Below are positions 50,101 to 57,336 of a stretch of DNA of 64,000 nucleotides, piece after piece. Positions within the stretch are counted from its first letter, which is position 1; each line of letters opens with the position of its first letter. The notes under the pieces were generated by a model. That model searched no databases. It was not told where the DNA came from and saw only the letters and a list, made by a program, of their open reading frames with translations. Origin of the DNA: Albimonas marina (GTDB lineage: Bacteria > Pseudomonadota > Alphaproteobacteria > Rhodobacterales > Rhodobacteraceae). A program made the translations under genes and the position numbers. The stretch is taken from the NCBI RefSeq assembly GCF_029223255.1, contig NZ_JARHUC010000008.1, positions 1 to 64,000 on the forward strand. Reading direction: 5' to 3'.

Positions 50101-50270
50101 ACCCGGGCGGGGTCGGCGCCGGGATAGGGGGTGAAGATGTTGGCGAAGAGGTTGGTGATCGTGGGGTCTTCCTGCCGGCCGATGGTCAGGAAGGCGGAGG
50201 CGCCGGCGGCGACCAGGACCAGGATCACCAGCGCGGTCAGGCGGGCCTGGCGGAAGAACAGCGTGCGCAT
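47106..50270 (-). CDS. RND efflux transporter with altered proton-relay pair
   Basis: A 1,054-residue RND pump of the group that pairs with HlyD-type adaptors rather than AcrA. It begins MRTLFFRQARLTALVILVLV and has GRQEDPTITNLFANIFTPYPGADP (in two blocks, about 31-54). The TM4 relay reads LGLLVDAAIVMTDEIRRR, with Asp402 followed by Ala403, so the second Asp of AcrB is absent and the nearest acidic residues are Asp409-Glu410. The late membrane part has GVIGSIGVSVNACIIILTAL without a Lys at the AcrB relay position. The drug or metal specificity is unknown. It follows its adaptor gene after 88 bases. Confidence 0.9.
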   Translation of the reverse strand: MRTLFFRQARLTALVILVLVAAGASAFLTIGRQEDPTITNLFANIFTPYPGADPARVEALVTEKIEAELREIPEIKRITSTSSTGMSVLNVELSEFLDDAAIDIAWSDIRQALRDVARELPEGVPEPEFDDDRTGAFSAISALMPRDADVPPAILARHAEMLEDRLRALSGVSLVSSYGMPEEEVLVTVDPDALGPLGLSAAQVAAAISQADPKVSAGRLRGAATDLLIEVSGEIRSLDRVREIPLATNAEGFSVRVGDVATVEKTARVPAPSLARVDGRPAVLVAAKMEEGRQVDAWIRTVKAALADYEASLPGGLEHRLIFDQSGYTADRLSEVAMNMAVGVGLVVAVLFLTLGFRAALVVAAVLPLVGLATLATLNFMGIPIHQMSVTGMIVALGLLVDAAIVMTDEIRRRLAAGMPRVEAVGDAVGRLAAPLLASTVTTALTFMPMILLPGPAGDFVGTVAISVVAMLAWSFVIAMTVTPALSGWLLPDPSKGGGIVANGISGAAFGRLFAGSLRLATRNPVPAVAWALVLPVMGFLAFPSLTPQFFPGVDRDQFYIDVEMPSGAAVAATEATSEAISQALASEDGIRQVAWVIGESAPSFYYNMTMNKVGVPGFARALVTTESNAATARLVPHLQRTLPAVAPGARILVRDLVQGPPVQAPVELRLHGDDLALLRATGDAIRGIIESSPDIASVQTTMEGGAPKLDFALDEDKARLAGLDLVSVARQLDAALEGVVGGSLVEGSEELPVRVRVGAARRADAAFVETFEVVAPDGRLVPLSTLGEMRVVPSDSAISRRDGERVNTVAAFVRYGVLPEAALAQAQRLLDEAGFEPPQGVRLEVGGDADARNEVIQNLMAPLGLIVTLSIATVVLTFNSFRLGAVATVVMVLSAGLSILSLAICGYPFGITAVVGVIGSIGVSVNACIIILTALQEDPRAAAGDRDAMAEVVLGASRHIVSTTVTTFGGFLPLILGGGGFWPPFAMSIAGGVLLSTVVSFYFTPPMFALVARRATPAGQGAPVPPEPEAARPALAALPSRPAPAQGNLFAAE

Positions 50271-50358
50271 GGCGGGCTCCGTGATCGGGTCCGGGCGGCG
50301 GGAGGGCGGAAGGGTCGGGGGCGCCCCGGGCCTGGCCCGGAGCCTCCCGGGGCCGGGG

Positions 50359-51648
50359 TCAGTCGGCGGAGGCGAGGGTGGCGGGCGCATCCTCGCCCAG
50401 CGCCTCGGAGAGCGGGATCTCGGCCGCGTCGAGGCGCAGGCCGGGGGCGAGCTTGTGGGCGCCCGCGGCCACCACCCGGTCGCCGGGGGCGAGGCTGCCG
50501 CGCACGAAGGCGCGCTCGCCCTCGACATGCAGGAGTTCGACCGATTCCACGCCCGCGACCGCGCCGCCGGGGCGCTCCTCGACCGTCAGCACGGTCCACA
50601 GGCCCTTGCCGCCCTCGCGCAGCGCGGCGACGGGGAGCCAGAAGCCGCTTTCGTCGCGGGTGCGCTCCAGGATCACCGAGACGGCGGCGCCGAAGGCGAC
50701 GGGAAACTCGGGGGGCGCCAGCAGGTCGAGCAGCGCCGCCCGGGTGCGGGTGGCGGGGTCCACGTCGGGGCGCACCGCGGCGACGGCGGCGGTCAGGCGG
50801 CGGCCGTCGATCTCCACCGTCATCAGCGTGCCGGGTTCGAGCCGCGCGGCGGCGTCGGCGGGCAGGCCCACGCGCACCTGGGGGCGGTCGGCCTCGATCA
50901 GCTCCAGGATCGGCTGGCCGGCGGAGACCACCGCGCCCTCGTCGGCGGAGCGGGCGGCGATCTCCCCGGCGAAGGGGGCGCGCAGCTCGGAATGGTCGAG
51001 GTCGATGCGCGCGGCGCGCAGGCCGGCGTCGCTCTGGCGAAGGGCGGCGGCGATGCGGTCGGCCTCGAGCCGCGCCTCGTCCCAGCGCTGGTCGGAGGCG
51101 AAGCCGCGGTCGCGCAGCGCCGCCTGGCGCTCCAGCGTGCGGCGGGCGAGCTCGGCCTGCGCCTCCTGCGCCGCGCGCTGGGCCTCGAGCTCGGCGATGC
51201 GGGCGCGGATGCGGGCGGCGTCGAGACGGGCGAGGAGCTGGCCCGCCTGCACGCGGTCCCCTTCCTGCACCGCCACCGTCTCGACCGTGCCGGCGAGGTC
51301 GAAGGCCGCCTGGATGCGGCGGGCGGGCTCGACCACGCCCAGGCGCCGGGTCTCGACGCGCAGGCCGTCGGCGCGCGCGACCGTGACCACCGGCGCGGTG
51401 GTGGGCGCGGAGGCGGCGTGGGGCGCGAGGTCGGGGGCGTTGCGCTCCTGCAGGGCCTGGGCGCCCAGCACGGCGGCGACGCCCGCGGCGGCGGCGAGAC
51501 CGGTGGAGAGGGTCAGCCGGCCCGCCCGGCGGGCGATCCGGCGGCCGAGGGACGGCGCGGCGGGGGACGACGCGGCTGGGGACGGCGCGGCGGGGGCGGG
51601 GCCCGATCCGGCCGGGGCGCCGTCTGCGGCGGAACGCTGGGGCGTCAT
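50359..51648 (-). CDS. RND membrane-fusion protein (HlyD-type adaptor)
   Basis: A 429-residue adaptor. The cytoplasmic/low-complexity N-terminus is followed by one span (LTLSTGLAAAAGVAAVLGAQA, about 45-65). Lipoyl halves are IQAAFDLAGTVETVAVQEGDRVQAGQLLARLD (in two blocks, about 112-143) and LDHSELRAPFAGEIAARSADEGAVV (in two blocks, about 218-242). A coiled coil (about 145-215) and a beta barrel with VGLPADAAARLEPG lie in the expected places. It is anchored by its N-terminal helix rather than secreted. It diverges from a TetR gene across a region with two tandem operators, so it is probably repressed by that protein. Confidence 0.88.
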   Translation of the reverse strand: MTPQRSAADGAPAGSGPAPAAPSPAASSPAAPSLGRRIARRAGRLTLSTGLAAAAGVAAVLGAQALQERNAPDLAPHAASAPTTAPVVTVARADGLRVETRRLGVVEPARRIQAAFDLAGTVETVAVQEGDRVQAGQLLARLDAARIRARIAELEAQRAAQEAQAELARRTLERQAALRDRGFASDQRWDEARLEADRIAAALRQSDAGLRAARIDLDHSELRAPFAGEIAARSADEGAVVSAGQPILELIEADRPQVRVGLPADAAARLEPGTLMTVEIDGRRLTAAVAAVRPDVDPATRTRAALLDLLAPPEFPVAFGAAVSVILERTRDESGFWLPVAALREGGKGLWTVLTVEERPGGAVAGVESVELLHVEGERAFVRGSLAPGDRVVAAGAHKLAPGLRLDAAEIPLSEALGEDAPATLASAD

Positions 51649-51666
51649 CGACTCTCTCCACGCGAT

Positions 51667-51700
51667 GTTAGCGTTGCTAACTTATGTTAGAGACACTAAC
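51667..51700. promoter_or_regulatory. Tandem TetR operators (GTTAG-N5-CTAAC twice)
   Basis: GTTAGCGTTGCTAAC (51667-51681) and GTTAGAGACACTAAC (51686-51700) share perfect GTTAG/CTAAC half-sites and lie 19 bp apart centre to centre. They are the only AT-rich stretch between the divergent adaptor gene (start 51648) and TetR gene, and are ideally placed to repress both. Confidence 0.8.
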
Positions 51701-51792
51701 TTGCATTGCAACCCCCGACCAGCGAAAATCGGCGGAAGATGATCGGCGGGCGACCCTCGCCCCCACCCGAACAGCAATCGACCGGACCGCCC

Positions 51793-52470
51793 ATGGCTCA
51801 AGCCTCCCCTCCGTCCCCGCCCGCGGACGCCGACCCGGCGTCCGGCGCGGCCTGCTGCCGACGCGCGAGCTACCACCACGGAGACCTGGCGCAGGCCCTG
51901 CTGGCGGCGGTGCGCGAGCTGGTGGAGCGGGACGGGGCGGACCGCATGTCCGTCTCGAAGGCCTGCCGGATGGCGGGCGTCTCGACCGCGGCGCCCTACA
52001 AGCATTTCCGCGACCGCAACGACATCCTGCGCACGCTGTGCGACCACGGCTTCGACGAGATGCGCGAGACGATGCACGCCTCGCGCGCGGTGGTCCCCGA
52101 GCCGGGGGCGGAGCGGATCGCGGCCATCGGCAAGGCCTACGTGGCCTTCGCCGCCGCCAACCCGGGCCTGTTCCGGGTGATGTTCGGCATGAAGCGGGAG
52201 CTGACGGACCCCTCGGACGAGGACTACGGGCTCGAGGCGAAGAAGTGCTTCGAGGTGGTGATCTCGGACGTCGCCGCGGCCTCGGGGCTGGAGCCGGGGA
52301 CCGAGCCGGCGATGCGCCTCGCGATCATGCTGTGGACCTTCGTGCATGGGGTGGCGACGCTGCTGATCGACGGCGACTACGAGGTGACCGAGGTGCCGGT
52401 GAACACCGACGCCCTGATCGAGGCCGCCGCCCGCGGCCTGCTGCAGGGCGGCCCCCCGCGGGCGGACTGA
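51793..52470 (+). CDS. TetR-family repressor of the second RND system
   Basis: A 225-residue TetR regulator. The diagnostic YHHGDLAQALLAAVRELVERDGADRMSVSKACRMAGVSTAAPYKHFRDRNDI (several adjoining blocks, about 27-78) holds the helix-turn-helix. The ligand domain includes AYVAFAAANPGLFRVMFG (about 118-135), the TetR_C_33-like core. The N-terminal 25 residues are Pro/Ala-rich. Start is uncertain: ATG 51793 is used here; ATG 51739 and TTG 51706 are upstream in frame, but both lie close behind the operators. Paired operators in the shared promoter support autoregulation. Confidence 0.85.
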   Translation: MAQASPPSPPADADPASGAACCRRASYHHGDLAQALLAAVRELVERDGADRMSVSKACRMAGVSTAAPYKHFRDRNDILRTLCDHGFDEMRETMHASRAVVPEPGAERIAAIGKAYVAFAAANPGLFRVMFGMKRELTDPSDEDYGLEAKKCFEVVISDVAAASGLEPGTEPAMRLAIMLWTFVHGVATLLIDGDYEVTEVPVNTDALIEAAARGLLQGGPPRAD

Positions 52471-52844
52471 GCGCAGGCGCGCGCCGTCCACCTCGTCTCT
52501 CTCCCCGGCCCTTGCGCCCGGCGTCTGCGTGGCAGGCGCCGCGTGAACCCGCCCGCCCCTGGCCGGCCTCGCGCCCGCGGCGCATCCCGGCCGGGGGGCG
52601 GGGGACGACCGTTTCCCGCGGCGGGCCGCGCGGCGTCCGCCCGGCGCCGGGGCCTCCGGGCGACGGGATCGGCCCCGGGCGGCGCCCGCCCCGAGCGCCG
52701 ACGCCGGGGCGCGCCGCGGGCGGGGCCTCGGCCCCCGGCGCGGGGGTCCACGCGGCGCATTCGCTGCGCATGCGGCTCCCTCCCGCCCCTCGTCTTCCCT
52801 TCCTCCGGGCCCGGGTCTATCGTCCGGCGCCCAGGGAGGACCTC
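52471..52844. other. 374-base intergenic stretch
   Basis: Very GC-rich, with no recognisable gene, repeat family member or terminator. It should carry the promoter of the dehydrogenase gene, whose ribosome site (AGGGAGG) is at 52832-52838. No -35/-10 pair is convincing. Confidence 0.4.
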
Positions 52845-54218
52845 ATGACCATCCAGACCGCGATCGCCGAGCTCAGGACCCTCCTGGGCGAGCGCCTGTC
52901 CACCGCCGATTCCGTGCGCGACCTGCACGGCCGGGACGAAAGCTGGCACCCCGACGTGCTCCCCGACGCCGTCGCCTTCCCCGAGACCACGCAGGAGGTC
53001 TCGGAGATCGTGAAGATCTGCGCGGCGAACGGCTGCCCGATCGTGCCCTGGGGCGTGGGCACCTCGCTCGAGGGGCACGCGCTGGCGGTGCAGGGGGGGC
53101 TCAGCCTCGACATGACCCGCATGGACAAGGTCCTGGAGGTGCATGCCGAGGACATGGACGCCGTCGTGCAGCCCGGCATCACCCGCGAGGCGCTGAACGA
53201 GCACCTGCGCGCCACGGGCCTGTTCTTCTCGGTCGATCCCGGCGCCAACGCCACGCTGGGCGGCATGGCCGCCACCCGCGCCTCGGGCACCAACGCGGTG
53301 CGCTACGGCACCATGCGCGAGAACGTGCTGGCGCTGGAGGCGGTTCTGGCCGACGGGCGGATCATCCGCGCCGGCTCCCGCGCGCGCAAATCCTCCACCG
53401 GCTACGACCTCAAGAGCCTGCTGGTCGGCTCCGAGGGGACGCTGGGCATCATCACCGAGCTGACCGTGCGCCTGTGGGGCACGCCCGAGGGGATCTCGGC
53501 CGCCACCTGCGCCTTCGAGAGCCCCGAGGGCGCGGTCGCCGCCGTGATCCAGACCATCCAGATGGGCGTGCCGATGGCGCGCATCGAATACGTGGACGAA
53601 TGGTCGATCGCCGCGGTGAACGCCTGGGCGAAGATGTCCCTGCCCGAGACGCCGCACCTGTTCGTCGAGTTCCACGGCACGCCCGAGGGCGTGAAGGAGC
53701 AGGCCGAGATTTTCGGCGAGATCGCCGCCGAGCACGGCGGCGGCGACTTCAAGTGGACCACCAACGCCGAGGAGCGCGCGAAGCTCTGGCACGCGCGGCA
53801 CAACTTCTACTATGCGGGCCGGGCGCTGCGGCCGGGCTGCAAGGGCATCTCGACCGACGTCTGCGTGCCGATCTCGCGCCTCGCCGAGGCGGTGATCGAG
53901 GCGCGCCGCGACATCCGCGAGGCGGGCCTGCAGGGCGGCATCATCGGCCACGTGGGCGACGGCAACTTCCACTGCGGCCTCTACTTCGATCCCGACAGCC
54001 CCGAGGAGCTGGCCAACGTCAAGACGGTCGCCGCGAAGCTCGCGCAGACCGCGCTGCGCCTGGGCGGCACCGTCTCGGGCGAGCACGGCATCGGGGTCGG
54101 CAAGAAGGGCTACATGGCCGCCGAGCATGGCGAGGCGCTGGGGGTGATGGCCCAGATCAAGCGGACGCTGGACCCGCAGGGCATCCTCAACCCCGGCAAG
54201 ATGCTGGACCTGAACTGA
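52845..54218 (+). CDS. FAD-linked D-lactate/glycolate-type dehydrogenase (GlcD/Dld family)
   Basis: A 457-residue FAD oxidase of the vanillyl-alcohol-oxidase superfamily, likely D-lactate dehydrogenase (cytochrome) or glycolate oxidase subunit D. The FAD-binding domain shows PIVPWGVGTSLEGHALAVQGG (in two blocks, about 65-85), VVQPGITREALNEHLRATGLFFSVDPGANATLGGMAATRASGTNAVRYGTMRENVL (several blocks, about 105-160) and GSEGTLGIITELTVRLWG (about 192-209). The C-terminal cap has IIGHVGDGNFHCGLYFD (about 366-382) and SGEHGIGVGKKGYM (about 410-423). No GlcE/F genes follow, which favours the single-subunit D-lactate type. ATG after AGGGAGG. Confidence 0.85.
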   Translation: MTIQTAIAELRTLLGERLSTADSVRDLHGRDESWHPDVLPDAVAFPETTQEVSEIVKICAANGCPIVPWGVGTSLEGHALAVQGGLSLDMTRMDKVLEVHAEDMDAVVQPGITREALNEHLRATGLFFSVDPGANATLGGMAATRASGTNAVRYGTMRENVLALEAVLADGRIIRAGSRARKSSTGYDLKSLLVGSEGTLGIITELTVRLWGTPEGISAATCAFESPEGAVAAVIQTIQMGVPMARIEYVDEWSIAAVNAWAKMSLPETPHLFVEFHGTPEGVKEQAEIFGEIAAEHGGGDFKWTTNAEERAKLWHARHNFYYAGRALRPGCKGISTDVCVPISRLAEAVIEARRDIREAGLQGGIIGHVGDGNFHCGLYFDPDSPEELANVKTVAAKLAQTALRLGGTVSGEHGIGVGKKGYMAAEHGEALGVMAQIKRTLDPQGILNPGKMLDLN

Positions 54219-54688
54219 TGGAGGGCGAGGCGGAGGGGGAGGCCGCGCAGGGGGAGGCCGCGCGCCTCGCCCGCGGCTTCCTCGCCGCCTGGTCGGCCCA
54301 TGACGCGGCCGCGCTGGGGGCGCTGTTCGCCACGGACGCGGATTTCGTGAACGTGACCGGCCTGTGGTGGCACGGGGCCGAGCGGATCGCGCGCGTGCAC
54401 GGCGTCGCCTTCAAGACCTACTTCGCCGGCGCCGTCCTGACCGAGGAGCGCCTGGAGACCCGGGCGCTGGGCCCCGGCGCGGCGCTGGCCCGGGTGCGCG
54501 TGCGGATGGAGGGCCAGCGCGGCCCCGACGGCGCGCCCGGCGGCCCCCGGCGCGCGATGCTGCTGCTGGTCGCCCAGGCCCGGCCCGAGGGCTGGCGGCT
54601 GGTCGCCGCCCAGAACACCGACCTGGTGGAGGGGGCGGAGACGCTGCTCGCCGGCCCCGACGGCCTGGGCGGCGCGCGCTACGCCTGA
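54218..54688 (+). CDS. NTF2-like (SnoaL/SgcJ-EcaC type) protein
   Basis: A 156-residue protein with the cone-shaped NTF2-like fold pattern: LARGFLAAWSAHDAAALGALFATDADFVNVTGLWWHG (in two blocks, about 18-54), then strands RLETRALGPGAALARVRVRM, AMLLLVAQARPEGWRLVAAQNT and a short tail. This resembles the SgcJ/EcaC group, whose members are mostly uncharacterised. Its ATG overlaps the dehydrogenase stop by one base, so it is part of that transcript. Confidence 0.7.
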   Translation: MEGEAEGEAAQGEAARLARGFLAAWSAHDAAALGALFATDADFVNVTGLWWHGAERIARVHGVAFKTYFAGAVLTEERLETRALGPGAALARVRVRMEGQRGPDGAPGGPRRAMLLLVAQARPEGWRLVAAQNTDLVEGAETLLAGPDGLGGARYA

Positions 54689-54778
54689 GGGCGGCGGGCG
54701 GCTCGCGTCGCCCGGCCGCGGAGGGTAGGAAGGACCCCGACGACGGGCCGAAGCGCCCGCGATGGGAGGAGAGACCCG

Positions 54779-55234
54779 ATGACCGACGCCCCCTGCCCCG
54801 ATTTCTGCGTGGACCCCGAGCGCGCCCAGTGGGAGGCCTTCAAGGCCCTGCCCCGCGACGAGCCGGTGGAGATGCTGAACCTGGTGCGCTTCCGCGAGAC
54901 GGCCGCCTACCCCGAGGGCCACGCGCTGGCCGGGGCCGGCCTGACCGGCGCGCAGGCCTACGAGAATTACGGGCGCGAGAGCGGGCCGGTCTTCTCCGGC
55001 CTCGGCGGAAGGATCATCTGGCGGGGCGAGTTCCGCACCGTCCTGATCGGCCCAGCCGGCGAGCGCTGGGACGAGGCCTTCATCGCCCGCTATCCCACCG
55101 CCTCGGCCTTCATCGAGATGCTGATGACGCCGGCCTACCAGCAGGCGGTGGTGCATCGCCAGGCGGCGGTGCTGACCTCCCGCCTGATCCGCAACGCGCC
55201 GGCGGAGGCGGGCGACGGGTTCGCCTTCGGCTGA
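54779..55234 (+). CDS. DUF1330-family protein
   Basis: A 151-residue protein with the ferredoxin-like dimeric alpha/beta layout of DUF1330: EPVEMLNLVRFRETA (about 27-41), AYENYGRESGPVFSGLGGRIIWRGEFRTVLIGP (in two blocks, about 60-92) and YPTASAFIEMLMTPAYQQAVVHRQAAV (in two blocks, about 104-130). The function of the family is unknown. GGGAGGAG precedes the ATG. It follows the NTF2-like gene by 90 bases and is convergent with recN, with repeat copy D between. Confidence 0.8.
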   Translation: MTDAPCPDFCVDPERAQWEAFKALPRDEPVEMLNLVRFRETAAYPEGHALAGAGLTGAQAYENYGRESGPVFSGLGGRIIWRGEFRTVLIGPAGERWDEAFIARYPTASAFIEMLMTPAYQQAVVHRQAAVLTSRLIRNAPAEAGDGFAFG

Positions 55235-55306
55235 AGCGGGGGGCGGAGGCGCCCTGCGGGCGGGCTTGGGCCCGTGGGGTCGGGCGCGCCTGGGACGGCG
55301 AGGACG

Positions 55307-55511
55307 GGAGCCTCCGGCGGGCTCCTGACTCACCGAAGAACAGGGCCGCGCCTGTTCTCCGGAGCCATCTCTCGCTGATGGATGCCTGAGCGACTCGGCC
55401 CCCGGGGTCAAGGACGAGCCGGCTTCGCCGGTCGCCTGCGGCGATCCTTGACCCCGGGGGCCGAGTCGCTCTTTCCGGCATCCGCGAGAGACGGCTCCGG
55501 AGAACAGGCGC
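55307..55511 (-). repeat. Long-stem Y-shaped repeat, copy D (version I)
   Basis: Accessory hairpin GGAGCC/GGCTCC (55307-55325). Basal helix 55348-55375 with 55484-55511 (one mismatch, GCCATC for GCCGTC in the left arm). 7-bp helix 55380-55386 with 55477-55483. 26-bp perfect helix 55389-55414 with 55445-55470 (left arm holds CGACTCGGCCCCCGG). Tip hairpins are CCGGC-TTC-GCCGG and TCGCC-TGC-GGCGA, both changed from the other copies yet still paired. The 28-base leader is at 55245-55272 (one base differs). It lies 160 bases past the recN stop on the minus strand. Confidence 0.9.
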
Positions 55512-55670
55512 TTCGCGACCCGTGCGGACGGCGTGCCGGGGCGCGAGGTCTGCGGAGCGGGAGACGGGGGCCACGGGCGGAGAGGCCGGGGTGCGCCGCG
55601 GGCGGGGCGGCGGCGGCCGGCGGGGCGGAAGACGCGGCGCCTGCGCAGGGGCCGGCGTCTGGCGGCGGGG

Positions 55671-57326
55671 TCAGCCGGAGAGGAGCGCGCGGGCGGCGTC
55701 GCGGGCGGCGTCGGTGACCGTCTCGCCGGCGAGCATGCGGGCGATCTCGGCCTCGCGCTCGGCCTCGGGGAGGGCGGCGACGTCGGTGCGGGTGCGCCCG
55801 TCGGTCACCGATTTCTCGATGCGGAAGTGGCGGTCGGCGCGCGCGGCGACCTGGGGCGAGTGGGTGACCACCAGCACCTGGGCGCCGGCGGCGGCGAGGG
55901 CCGCGAGCCGCGCGCCGACGGCGGCGGCCGTCGCGCCGCCCACGCCGCGGTCGATCTCGTCGAAGATCATCGCCCGGCCCTCCGCCGCGCCCGAGAGGCA
56001 CACCTTCAGCGCCAGCAGCACCCGCGAGAGCTCGCCGCCCGAGGCCACCCGCGCCAGCGGGCCGGCGGGGGCGCCGGGGTTGGCGGCGAGGCGGAACTCG
56101 ACCCGGTCCACGCCCTCGGGGCCCGGGGCGCCGGGGGCGACCTCGGTCTCGAAGCGGGCGCGCTCCAGCTTCAGGGGGGCGAGCTCGCCGGTCACCGCGG
56201 CGTCGAGGCGCCCGGCGGCCTCGGACCGCGCCTCGGTGAGGCGGGCGGCGGCGGTCTCGTAGGCGGCGCGGGCCGTCTTCGCGGCGTGCTCCAGGTCGGC
56301 GATCTGCGCCTCGGCCCCGTCGATGGCGGCGAGGCGGGCGGCGAAATCCTCGGCGAGGGCAGGCAGGTCGTCGGGGGCGACGCCATGCTTGCGCGCGAGG
56401 CCGCGGATGGCGAAGAGGCGCTCCTCGACCATCTCCAGCCGGCCCGGGTCGAAGGCGAGCGCGTCGAGCGCGGCCTCGACGCCGACCTGCGCCTCGCCGA
56501 GCTCGGCCATGGCGCGGTCGAGGGCGGCGAGCGCGCCCTCCAGCCGCCCCTCGGCCGCGTCGGCGGCGCCGTCGAGCCAGCGGATCGCGTCGAGCAGGCG
56601 GCCCTCCGCCCCCTCGTCCGCGCCCAGCGCCTGGTTGGCGCGGGCGACGTCCTCGCGGATCTTCGCTGCGGACTTGATCAGGCGGCGCTCGGCGTCGAGC
56701 GCCTCGTCCTCGCCGGCCTCGGGGGAGAGCCTGGTCAGCTCCTCGACCGCGTGGCGCAGGAATTCCGCGTCGCGCGCGGCGGCCTCGGCCTCGGCGCGGG
56801 CGGCGTCGAGCGCCTGGTCGGCGCGGCGCGCCGCGTCCCAGGCGGCGCGGGCGGCGTCCACCAGGGGAAGCGCGCCGGCGAAGGCGTCGAGGATGGCGCG
56901 GTGGCCGCGAGGGTTCAGCAGGCCCCGGTCGTCGTGCTGGCCGTGGATCTCGACCAGCGTCTCGCCCAACGCCCGCAGCACCTCGGCGGGAGCGCGCTGG
57001 CCGTTGACGAAGCCGGTCAGCCGGCCGCCCGAGAGGCGCCGGCGCAGGATCACCTCGTCGTCCTCGGCCGAGAGCCCGGCCTCGGCCAGGATCTCGCGGC
57101 CGGGATGATCGGCGGGGAAGTCGAAGACCGCGGCGACCGCGCCTTCCTCGGCGCCCGCGCGCAGCATGTCGGCGCGCCCGGCCCCGCCGAGCGCCAGGCC
57201 CAGCGCGTCGAGCAGGATCGACTTGCCCGCCCCCGTCTCGCCGGTCAGGGCGTTGAGGCCCTGCGCCGGCTCGAGGTCGAGGCGCTCGATCAGGACGATG
57301 TCGCGGATCTCCAGCGACCGAAGCAT
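55671..57326 (-). CDS. recN: DNA repair protein RecN
   Basis: A 551-residue SMC-like repair ATPase acting in double-strand break repair. Walker A is LTGETGAGKSILLDALGLALGG (in two adjoining blocks, about 28-49). The RecN-specific VEIHGQHDDRGLLNPRGHRAILDAFAG (in two blocks) follows, with coiled-coil arms at about 165-360. The signature is LARVASGGELSRVLLALK (about 430-447), Walker B is MIFDEIDRGVGGATAAAVG, and QVLVVTHSPQVAARADRHFRIEK ends the ATPase core. Normal length for the family. It sits downstream of bamD with a 10-base gap. Confidence 0.95.
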   Translation of the reverse strand: MLRSLEIRDIVLIERLDLEPAQGLNALTGETGAGKSILLDALGLALGGAGRADMLRAGAEEGAVAAVFDFPADHPGREILAEAGLSAEDDEVILRRRLSGGRLTGFVNGQRAPAEVLRALGETLVEIHGQHDDRGLLNPRGHRAILDAFAGALPLVDAARAAWDAARRADQALDAARAEAEAAARDAEFLRHAVEELTRLSPEAGEDEALDAERRLIKSAAKIREDVARANQALGADEGAEGRLLDAIRWLDGAADAAEGRLEGALAALDRAMAELGEAQVGVEAALDALAFDPGRLEMVEERLFAIRGLARKHGVAPDDLPALAEDFAARLAAIDGAEAQIADLEHAAKTARAAYETAAARLTEARSEAAGRLDAAVTGELAPLKLERARFETEVAPGAPGPEGVDRVEFRLAANPGAPAGPLARVASGGELSRVLLALKVCLSGAAEGRAMIFDEIDRGVGGATAAAVGARLAALAAAGAQVLVVTHSPQVAARADRHFRIEKSVTDGRTRTDVAALPEAEREAEIARMLAGETVTDAARDAARALLSG

Positions 57327-57336
57327 GGGCTTGCGA

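Noticed and set aside
47391-51386. 1,331-codon plus-strand frame opposite the second RND operon
   Set aside because: Antisense shadow; composition typical of reverse-strand GC-rich coding sequence and no recognisable domain.
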